From Flabesymbios commensalis (taxonomy: Eukaryota; Annelida; Polychaeta; Terebellida; Flabelligeridae): a stretch of 64,000 bases of DNA. How positions within the stretch are numbered: position 1 is the stretch's first letter; the number at the start of each line of letters is the position of its first letter. The DNA lies in NCBI GenBank assembly GCA_964017125.1, contig CAXHKU010000928.1:124001-188000 (forward strand), in the 5' to 3' direction. The notes beneath the pieces are model-generated. The model saw nothing but the letters and a program-made list of their open reading frames with translations. It was not told the DNA's origin and did not search any database. The translations under genes and the position numbers were made by a program. Positions 55,858 through 64,000 of this stretch are shown one piece after another.

Positions 55858-55946
55858 CCCAGCAAACACGACACATTGAAACAATGTTGGTTTAATGATG
55901 GCCCCACATTAAACCAACATTGTTTCAATGTGTCGTGTTTGCTGGG
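55858..55946. mobile_element. Family D hairpin MITE, perfect arms
   Basis: Two 40-bp arms (CCCAGCAAACACGACACATT, GAAACAATGTTGGTTTAATG) are exact complements around a 9-nt loop. Confidence 0.9.
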
Positions 55947-56264
55947 TAATTACTGCACTTCTAGGATGTTTACTATTGTCATTTTCATAATGTTGAATTA
56001 TTGTATCGTGTTTGCTGGGAACGTGTTTTCATAAACTGTTCTCCTTCCTTCAACACCAATGGAAGCTGTCAGGTCACAGTGCAATATCAAAGGAACTGTT
56101 ATCATGATTCCAGCTGTATATCCAATATATCACCTTAGCGATAGCTTGATATGTGACACTTCTTTACGGTAGTGGGATGTGTAAATCCTCCCAAACACAG
56201 TCCCAGCCTCGAAACTCAACGCTCCAGTAAACACGATACCGGGGGGGGGGGGGTGTGATGGTGG

Positions 56265-56555
56265 TCGGTAACCTTGACCTAATTTCAAGGTTACGGGAAA
56301 CCAAATGGCTTGTAAGTGTGATAACTTCATAACACATCGAGCCTTCATTTTGTTACCTCATGTGCATGATACTAATCTGAAGGTCGATTTTGACATTTAG
56401 TGATCTTGACCTAATTTCAAGGTCAACAAATCACGGAAACCAAAATGGCTTGTAAGCGCTATAACTTCAAAACGCCTTCACTTAGGGCCTTCATTCTTTA
56501 CCTCATGTGTAAGAAACTAATCTGAAGGTCAAGTTCGACATTCAGTGACCTGGGA
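56265..56555. repeat. Two units of about 140 bp with CTTGACCTAATTTCAAGGT
   Basis: CTTGACCTAATTTCAAGGT, CCAAATGGCTTGTAAG, CCTTCATTTTGTTACCTCAT and AATCTGAAGGTC recur in order. Confidence 0.7.
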
Positions 56556-56730
56556 GTATTCGCGAGGTTTTATTTTTCGCGGATTTCGCGAAAATTATAA
56601 TTATGCGTGTTATACTTATCATCGAAATCGAAAATTTGCAAATTTTAAACTTTGTTAATGTAAAAAGTCCACAAATCACAAATTCGCGAAAATCTAAACA
56701 CGCGAAAATTACCAGATCTACAATATATAT
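56550..56730. mobile_element. TTCGCG-rich MITE, related to 847-1058
   Basis: CGCGAGGTTTTATTTTTCGC to CGCGAAAATTACCAGATCTA. The right end matches the left end of the copy at 847 in inverse. Confidence 0.6.
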
Positions 56731-56947
56731 GGTGAATTTGCCTTCTGCCGAATACACGCGTCTGCCGAATACACACGTGTCGCGTCTGCCGTCTGCGCCT
56801 GCCGAATACACAAAGCCAACAAAAACATTGCATGGAGATACATGCATTTGACCACAGGTGACAAAACATGGCATATATTGTGTTTCTGTTATTACACATA
56901 TCTTAATGTATTAAGTGGCCTATTTGTCAACCAGTCCCGTGATATAT

Positions 56948-57000
56948 CAACCCTTACAGCGCGGGGTTCGACATTAGTCGCAAATATAGCAATTTTCCGT
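56948..57000. mobile_element. Family A end fragment
   Basis: TCAACCCTTACAGCGCGGGG followed by TTCGACATTAGTCG, then unrelated sequence. Confidence 0.5.
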
Positions 57001-57204
57001 TAAATATTAGAGTTTTACAGGGAAATTATAGTGAGTTATAGTAGAACCATAGGAGTAGGCCTATATGCCCTATGTACATTTAAAATCGTGTTGAATATTG
57101 TGAGAAACGACAAATTAAATCTAATATTCAATTGATCCTAAAATCGAATTCACATTAAATTTGAAAAATGAACTCATTTCTCTGTCAATTCTCAAACATA
57201 TTTC

Positions 57205-57725
57205 TACGACGTCGGCCCAGCATTGGTCTAACATTGTTTCGATGTGTCGTGTATTGTTTGTTTGGGTGTGAGACTCTGCAGTTTACTGTTATCATCTGGT
57301 ATCAACTAAAAATATATGTAGCTGAGAAAATAGAGAACTGTGGTATATTATAGGTAGGACTACACATGAAGAAACAGGCGTTGAGCCAATGCTGGTTTGA
57401 TGCTGGACCAAAGTCTACGACGCTGGCCCAGCATTAAACCATTATCGGCTCAGCGTATTTGCTGGAGTACATGATTGTGTCGACACACTCAGCGGCTGGT
57501 TGAAGGATTTATAAGGGGGTCATTAGGGGTAGCGGCACTGTACCCTTGTACCGGGCCGGCCTGTCACCATGGATACAGGGTGCCGCTGTGTACGGAAGGG
57601 GGTGGGGTACTCATCAAGGACGAATCCGGTAAAAAACATCAAACGGATGTCGTTTCATCGTTAGGCCACCGTTGCAGATGGTGGGCCATCAATAAAACAA
57701 CATTGCCTAGTGAATGTTTGGTCCT
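57205..57725. mobile_element. Three family D copies in a cluster
   Basis: 57205-57265 (CGGCCCAGCATTGGTC, right half); 57372-57468 (GTTGAGCCAATGCTGG paired with CGGCTCAGCG around TCTACGACG); 57645-57725 (TCGTTAGGCCACCGTTGCAG). Any open frame here is incidental. Confidence 0.6.
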
Positions 57726-57823
57726 TGATGGTCAGAGCAGGACAGGGGTTTGGCAGCTGATAACAATCTCTGTGGTCTCTGGTTTTATATCCCAGACAGC
57801 ACCAGACATTGATGATTTAATTT

Positions 57824-58074
57824 ACCCCTTCTAGCGCGGGGAGCGTCTTTATACGTCAGAATCTGACGTCTGTATAGACGTCAGATTCTGACGAATAAAG
57901 ACGTTCCCCGCACTGAAAGAATTTAAATATTTCTAATGGCCTTAGACCCATAACATAGGTATGCAAATGAAAAAGAAAGAGCTAACGGAGACATTTATGA
58001 TTATTTCAAATTGAAAAAAAACCCTTTAATCTCCATGGTTTATTCACAAATAATTCAGCCCGCTAAGGGTTAAT
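57824..58074. mobile_element. Family A MITE, variant arms
   Basis: GCGGGGAGCGTCTTTATACG faces GAATAAAGACGTTCCCCGC. A TGTATAGACG centre replaces TGTAGACG, and the flank ends GCTAAGGGTTAA. Confidence 0.85.
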
Positions 58075-58117
58075 CCCCTCATTGTGGCCAGTACCTCTCT
58101 TGTTGGAACACATCATG

Positions 58118-58215
58118 GCCATTTATTCATTCATTCATCACTGTTCATTCATTCATTCATTCATTCATTCATTCATTCATTCATTCATTCATTCATTCAT
58201 TCATTCATTTACTTA
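58118..58215. repeat. (TTCA)n microsatellite
   Basis: About 20 CATT/TTCA units, perfect in the middle. Confidence 0.95.
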
Positions 58216-58544
58216 TTTATTCATACACTGATTCCCTTGTTCATTTTAAATACGCATTTATTCATTTTTTATTTAATTAATTTTATTATCGTTAAGCCAT
58301 CCACTCACCCATCGATTCAGTCAATGAATTATTGAAATATTAGGTTGACAACAGCAATAATAGCAAAATGTATTTGGCAAATTGAGATGCACAAATAATC
58401 ATGATAATATACCTACCCACTTTCACTTTACCAAACCATGCCATATTTTCTTAAAAATGTATAAAATATGAAATAATGATTTAAATGGAAAAGCTCCAAG
58501 TTAAATCCACTGGTTTATTTTAAAAAATGATGGAGACAAATGAA

Positions 58545-58855
58545 ATTAACTGAATGGGGTTTTAGGCTACCTCTGTGCACATACTTGCTAAACTGGGCCA
58601 GGAGAAGCTCCTGAGGATGGTGAGATGAATGAGATGACACTGCCCTTCAGACACAGGATTCGAAATAAGGGCCTTGCCGGTCGGAGGGCGAGCAAGCTAC
58701 CTCTCGGTCACGGAGGCTCCCCACAATATTTAATCTTCAGAGTGAACAGGGAAAAAACATTTTATTTCCTTGAAACCAGAGTGGGGTTCGAGCCCGCGAT
58801 CTCCGATTTTCCAAGCAGGCAGCTTTAACAAATGCACCAGGGCCCCCGCCCATAT
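58545..58855 (-). mobile_element. Dimeric SINE, near full length
   Basis: Minus strand: GGGGGCCCTGGTGCATTTG (unit 1 A box), GGGCTCGAACCCC (unit 1 B box), linker, unit 2 with GAGAGGTAGCTTGCTCG, tail. Shows both tRNA-like heads clearly. Confidence 0.85.
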
Positions 58856-58889
58856 GATCATAATGCGTGTTCCCAGAAGTTAATACGGG

Positions 58890-58975
58890 AAGAGAGTTGG
58901 CCCAATGTCGATTTAACGTTGGCCCGCCGTCTGGGACGCCGGCCGACTATACACCAGCAACTTGATGTGGTGGCG
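58890..58975. mobile_element. Family D MITE, worn
   Basis: TTTAACGTTGGCCCGCCGTC and GGGACGCCGGCCGAC with weak arms. Confidence 0.5.
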
Positions 58976-59179
58976 TGTGCTGAGATCAGCCGATTACCAG
59001 CCAGAAAACCATCTGCTGTTATCAAAAACGCAGTACATTCTGTCTCTGAAAATATCATCAAAACAATTTTGAGAACACAATAAACAGATAAATCTGCTGG
59101 TTCTCAATTAAATTCCTTTCATTTATCATAGCCTCCTTGGTATACTATCTGACTACAGAACGTCTGAGGTGTATCTGTA

Positions 59180-59297
59180 GCTAGTTTGACTGATAACGGT
59201 GAGAGCTAACTATAAGACATTTATGATAATTTCAAATTGAAGAAAAACCCTGTGATCTCCATGGTTTATGCTAATATTTCAGAGCTGTAAGGGTTAA
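59180..59297. mobile_element. Family A MITE, right half
   Basis: GAGAGCTAACTATAAGACAT to CAGAGCTGTAAGGGTTAA. Confidence 0.6.
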
Positions 59298-59990
59298 AAA
59301 ATTATTTTATTTGCAAAGACAGTGCTTTTCATGTAAAAATTGGAGTTTATTTACTGGAGACAACAGTTCCAGGCTGAGAATGTATAGTCGAAATGACAAA
59401 GAATTAGGGCTGGTGTTAACAATTTTCTGGATTTTGTACCTAAATATTTTGCCCCTCTGCATGTACAAATAATTTCAGTCCCGAATTTTCGTTTGTTTGC
59501 TCTAGATCCACCTCATTATGACCTGATGACAGTTTTAGATGTAATTATATTATATTCCCACTATAAATATTTAATTTGGAATGCTTTGACCATGTTGACA
59601 GCATATGTTTTGTTCCAAATAGAATAAACTGTTCAGCTAAAAATAAGCGTTGACACAACACTAGATCAACGTTGGTTCGGCTTGATGTACGCTGTCCCAA
59701 CATTGGGAATAGGCTGGCCAGCATTCCATGTAGGCTTGACTGGCGACAGATTGCCCATGATTTGGACTTGAACCATAGGTCTGTAGGATTGTCTATGCGG
59801 ACAATATAGTGTAATGTGTATATTTATAGGTGTGGATGGGCTGTGGTGAAAGCTGATTACTCCTTAGGACCCAAGATAAATTAAAAGGCGCACCCAATAC
59901 TGGGCCAGCGTTGTAAACTTAAAACAGAAAATAAATTAACATTTGTAATTTGTTATATCATGTATTAATTGTCTAATTATTCTATGATGA
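59298..59990. other. Mostly unassigned, with family D fragments
   Basis: GTTGACACAACACTAGATCA with GATGTACGCTGTCCCAACAT (59648-59735) and ACTGGGCCAGCGTTG (59895) are family D pieces. The rest shows nothing. Confidence 0.4.
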
Positions 59991-60415
59991 ACCCTTTAAA
60001 CCCCAAATTTATGATGGTTCGGATAAACCGTTTATATGCCCCTAGTATGCGGCAGTTCAGATAAACTATTCATGCCCAAAGAATGTGATAGTTCAGATAA
60101 ATCCTTTAGGCCCAAGGCTGTTCAGATAAACCCTTTAGGCCCAAGTATGTGGCAGTTCAGATAAACCCTTTACGCCCCAAGTCTCCGATGGTTCAGATGA
60201 ACCCTCTAGGCCTCAAGTCTCTGGTATTTCAACTAAACAATTTAGGCCCCACGTATGTGATAGTTCATATAAACGCTTTAGGCCCCAAGTCTCCGATGGT
60301 TCAGATAAACCCTCCAGGCCCCAAGTCTCTGGTATTTCAACTAAACAATTTAGGCCCCACGTATGTGATAGTTCATATAAACGCTTTAGGCCCCAAGTCT
60401 CTGATGGTTCCATGG
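59990..60415. repeat. 36-bp-class array, about 11 units with a 120-bp higher-order repeat
   Basis: GTTCAGATAAACCCTTTAGG and CCCCAAGTCTCTGATG. A block of three units (60185-60300) recurs at 60293-60410. Confidence 0.85.
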
Positions 60416-60427
60416 ATCTCAATATCA

Positions 60428-60500
60428 ATTGAGCCAATGTTGTTTTAATGTTGGGCCAACGTCTTATATTGTGGATCAGCATTAAAACGGAATTTGTTCA
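60428..60500. mobile_element. Family D MITE
   Basis: GAGCCAATGTTGTTTTAATG, GGGCCAACGTC, CAGCATTAAAACGGAATTTG. Confidence 0.6.
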
Positions 60501-60754
60501 GTGATTGCTGGCTGTCGCCTGTATCAGTGTAGTAGACCCCAATGTAACGTGAGTTGGTCATCATCTAATCCAGAGATAACTTTTATAAACGGTGTTCATT
60601 TGAGTGACATATGATATGGGAAAATACAGCACTCGTCCAATGAATAAGGTGTAAGCCTTTAGGCGAACACTTTATTCATTGGACATGTGCTGTATCTTCC
60701 AATATCGCGCGAAAAATGACCAACATTTGTATTTTCTTACACGATCAGTCATAT

Positions 60755-60965
60755 TAACCCTATTCTGTCTATAGACGTCAGATTCTGATGCCTACAGACG
60801 TCAGAATCTGGCGTCTACAGACGATTTCTTCTCTGAAACAATAAAATATTTTTAATGGCCGTAGACCCATAACATTGATATTCAAATGAAGCAGAAAGAG
60901 CTTACTAAGACACGTATGATGACGCCGGCCCAGCATTAAAACAACATTGGGCCAAAGTCTCCAGT
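60755..60965. mobile_element. Family A MITE followed by family D fragment
   Basis: TTAACCCTATTCTGTCTATA with two GACGTCAG words and the GGCCGTAGACCCATAACAT flank, breaking at 60920 into CGCCGGCCCAGCATTAAAAC. Confidence 0.65.
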
Positions 60966-61133
60966 TTTCTACCAGACTAGAGATCACTGCATTTTTAACG
61001 GCCCAGGGGAATTTGCCACCAGATATGTTGTTAGTATAAACATGATAAATGACGGCATTATACCGACATAACCTGATAACACAGCATGAGGGACACATGT
61101 GGAGTTGACAAGTCTCTGTTACTGATGCAGATG

Positions 61134-61242
61134 CCAGCAGGCACGAGGCATTTATCCAATGTTGGATCAATTCTGGGCCAGCGTCGTAGACGGTAGACCA
61201 GCATTGACCCAACATTAGGCCAATATCTCGTGTTAGCTGGAA
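61134..61242. mobile_element. Family D hairpin MITE
   Basis: CCAGCAGGCACGAGGCATTT to ATATCTCGTGTTAGCTGG, around GGGCCAGCGTCGTAGACGGT. Confidence 0.8.
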
Positions 61243-61782
61243 TATCACCCAACAAAAATCGGCTTATGTAGTTACATTCAATATATTTTACTAAAAAATA
61301 TAATTATCGTTTGACCAGGAATTAAAAAAATCAGCCCTGTCTATAACACAGGACACAAAGTTTAAAATTAAAGTGACACACCTTTTTCACATATTATCGG
61401 ACCCATAGGGAGTAACGTCATGAACGGATTATGGCTTTGTTTTTGTCCCTGATAAAATGTTTTCAGTGGTGAGCCACCTTAACCCTTTACATGCTGGGGG
61501 CATATGCTTATAAATCTGACATATTTTAATAAAATCAATTAGAAAATACAACTACCCATCCAATTGAACAGTTCAACACTTTTTAACATGTTTAAATTTA
61601 ATCCGATATATTTCACCAGATATAAAAAATTAGGTATTTTTAATTAACCGTGAAGTGCGACTTGTGGTAGAAATACCAACTAGGACAATTAGTGTATTAA
61701 AAATGACTAAATCTCCAGGGCAACACTTGAATGAAAAAGGTCCAATAGGCCTACAATCGTCACCTCAACCTACTTAGACATG

Positions 61783-61857
61783 ATGATGGTTTGATGTTAG
61801 GCCAGCATCGTAGACGATGGAACAACATTAAACCAACATTGTGTCAATTAAGGGAAT
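61783..61857. mobile_element. Family D MITE, worn
   Basis: GATGGTTTGATGTTAGGCCA, GCATCGTAGACGATGG and CATTAAACCAACATTGTG. Confidence 0.6.
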
Positions 61858-62021
61858 GCATATAGTCAGTTGGAAAAAATAAAAGACGTCTCAACACAAA
61901 TATTTAAGTGAAAAAAATACATTTTAAAATAATCCCTATCCACATGTTGCTCAAACTAAGCGCACCTATTATCATGATTATGAGAAAACAGTAAAAATAA
62001 GCATTCACCAGTCACAGAAAC

Positions 62022-62576
62022 CCCTGTTTATAATGCATAGTACGCATAATGTTTCAGAATGAAGTGACACTCCATGTCCACATATTATCTGACAGATAAT
62101 GAGTAAAGTGATGTTTATAATGCATAGTACAGGACGCATAATGTTTCAGAATAAAGTGACACTTCACATCCACATATTATCTGACAGATAATGAGTAAAG
62201 TGATGTTTATAAGCCATAGTACAGGACGCATAATGTTTCAGAATAAAGTGACACTTCACATCTACATATTATCTGACAGATAATAAGTAAAGTGATGTTT
62301 ATAAGCCATAGTACAGGACGCATAATGTTTCAGAATAAAGTGACACTTCACATCCACATATTATCTGACAGATAATGACTAAAGTTATGTTTATAAAGCA
62401 TAGTACAGGACGCATAATGTCTTAGAATAAAGTGACGCTCCATGTCCACATATTATCTGACAGATAATGAGTAAAGTGATGTTTATAATGCATAGTACAG
62501 GACGCATAATGTTTCAGAATAAAGTGACACTTCACATCCACATATTATCTGACAGATAATGAGTAAAGTGATGTTT
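62022..62576. repeat. 92-bp tandem array, about six units
   Basis: TGTTTATAATGCATAGTACA, GGACGCATAATGTTTCAGAA, TAAAGTGACACTTCACATCC, ACATATTATCTGACAGATAA. TTATCTGACAGATAA is an internal palindrome carrying a GATAA word on each strand. Confidence 0.95.
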
Positions 62577-62773
62577 TCGTTTTCATCCCTCACAAAATAG
62601 TAGACGACCCAAAATCGCTCAGAATAAAGGGCCATATTGTCCACATATTATCTGACAGATTCTACCACTATGTGTGTACTGGGCCTTTTGTTGGTATATT
62701 TATGGGTCACCTGTACTCTGTAGGCTGGATACAGCCCATTGACGGCATCTCGTCTATCCACCCTCCTACATAA

Positions 62774-62850
62774 CTGCTCTGCAAAGCCAAAAGGCAGTAT
62801 CTGCTTACTTGTGAAGTAATCAGATACTGCCTTTCGGCTTTGCACGGCAG
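62774..62850. ncRNA. Pre-miRNA-sized hairpin (family F), copy 2
   Basis: CTGCTCTGCAAAGCCAAAAG / GGCAGTATCTG pairs with CAGATACTGCC / TTTCGGCTTTGCACGGCAG: about 29 bp of stem, about 17-nt loop. The stem is shared with 46951-47016 but the loops differ. It could be a MITE, a miRNA-like gene or both; no evidence of transcription. Confidence 0.35.
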
Positions 62851-62860
62851 AAAATTCCAA

Positions 62861-62966
62861 GAAAATACGAGACATTGAACCAATGTTGGTTCAATGTTGG
62901 CCCACCATCTACGCCGTCGGCCCAATATTGAACCAGGATTGGTTCAATGTTTCGTGTTTGCTGGAA
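62861..62966. mobile_element. Family D hairpin MITE
   Basis: AAATACGAGACATTGAACCA to GGTTCAATGTTTCGTGTTTG and CTGG, around GCCCACCATCTACGCCGTCG. Confidence 0.85.
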
Positions 62967-63917
62967 TAGCTTTCCGGATGCCGGTTCTCCCAACCTGCCA
63001 TATTGTTGTTTCTCCCAACCTGACATATTGCCGCCTCTCCCCTCAGATAACCATGATAACAAGCCCCCCACTGTACCCAGTAACGTATAGCAGCCCAGTT
63101 TCCCTGTGGTCACATTTAGCGCTTTATAAGTATTGGAATATTTAGGTGGCACTCATTCTAACTTATTAATTATAAGTGTTGTAAACTGTGAATACTGATG
63201 TTGTTATAGCAAAGTCAGCCCGTATAATCAGATAATCATGACATATATGTGATAAAAAACGCTGGAATCATTACTGGGTAAACTTTATTCATTTACTGTA
63301 AATATGGGCGCCAAACTCAAACGTCCTTGTCAACTGTAACATGTGTAACACTTCATTCCCAGACTCAGGTCGTGTGGCAGATACAGTCAAATACAGGGGA
63401 GAAATGAATTAAAAGGGTGTACAAGAAGCTGTAAAGATGAGGAATTCAAGCGATATCTACAGGTAAGAAAGGTGTATTCATGTTATCATGGTTATCTCTT
63501 TGAAAAAAGGAATTTATTGTATGAATTTGAGGGTGTATAGTTTGTATTTGGCAAGGGAAATCATTCCAGACGATATGAATTTTCACTCCTAAACATGCTA
63601 AGTGCAAATTAATACTGTTATTGACAATTAATCATAATTGAGTATATTTTTTTCTGTGCAATCCTCAATTATATTATATTTAGTTTTCATGTTTATAGAC
63701 AACTATGTCAAACACTGTGTTGAAATGTACACTTTTTGAGAATATTTCTAATTATTTATATAAAATTGTCAATAATTTTGAAAAGATTACCACAATGGAT
63801 AAAATGTAAAGCCGTCCATTGCTTCTTCCTTAGCATGCTTAGTGAGATTTATTTTTATTTTCAAATCTCATGTTTTGACTCATAATTAAGGCTGTCAACC
63901 AAAACACATAACTCTGT
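62967..63917. other. No recognised gene
   Basis: Contains two copies of the AGATAACCATGATAAC word (63047-63060 and 63482-63495, opposite strands). Otherwise unassigned. Confidence 0.4.
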
Positions 63918-63978
63918 CCCACATCAGCCCAATGCTGGGCCAACGTCTAGCCAGCACTGAGCCACATTTCACATAGTT
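63918..63978. mobile_element. Family D fragment
   Basis: CATCAGCCCAATGCTGGGCC with CAACGTCTAGCCAGCACTGA. Confidence 0.5.
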
Positions 63979-64000
63979 GCTATTGTGGTGTTTCAATATG

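Noticed and set aside
57475-57834. 119-codon open frame
   Set aside because: It crosses a family D hairpin and ends at a family A element. No domain, signal or conserved pattern seen.

Overview
The window looks like nuclear DNA from a marine invertebrate: AT-rich, intron-rich and packed with short non-autonomous transposons, SINEs and satellites. Two host loci are supported. The octamer TAGGCCTA is strongly over-represented. From memory of such genomes, this and the repeat style suggest a non-vertebrate deuterostome such as an echinoderm or hemichordate, but the sequence does not settle this and a mollusc is not excluded. I see no viral or LTR element, no CRISPR array and no bacterial gene organisation.

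Left part (about 2.8-17.7 kb, + strand): one multi-exon gene for a single-pass receptor-like protein of about 563 residues. Its order is signal peptide, a galactose-binding-like beta-sandwich domain, six EGF-like domains, a glycine-rich transmembrane helix and a tyrosine-rich cytoplasmic tail with an ITAM-like motif. All exon joins are phase-compatible. The third EGF domain carries an in-frame TGA exactly where a conserved cysteine belongs. A 100-nt penultimate exon could switch between two C-termini. The introns hold a 2.8-kb inverted-repeat-bounded element, a long (CAGT)n tract, SINEs and many palindromic MITEs.

Middle part (17.7-33 kb): no host gene seen. It holds a decayed CR1/L2-like LINE with reverse transcriptase, a 1.2-kb segmental duplication, three TTAA-bounded hairpin families and a 31-bp minisatellite.

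Right-middle (33-42.7 kb, - strand): a large exon encoding a BTB protein with 12 C2H2 zinc fingers. Its terminal 55 bp, including the stop codon, has been amplified into nine tandem units. Upstream lie two tandem copies of an exon pair: an exon of 23-residue repeats and a lysine/arginine-rich exon. Splice phases fit throughout and would also allow joining to the BTB exon, though that link is unproven.

Right part (42.7-64 kb): no convincing host gene. It contains a 101-bp satellite (about 31 copies) with a Pol III B-box-like word in each unit, a 60-bp satellite, a 92-bp array, a dense cluster of 'CCAGCAAACACGA' hairpins, a Tigger-like MITE and a pre-miRNA-sized hairpin present in two copies.
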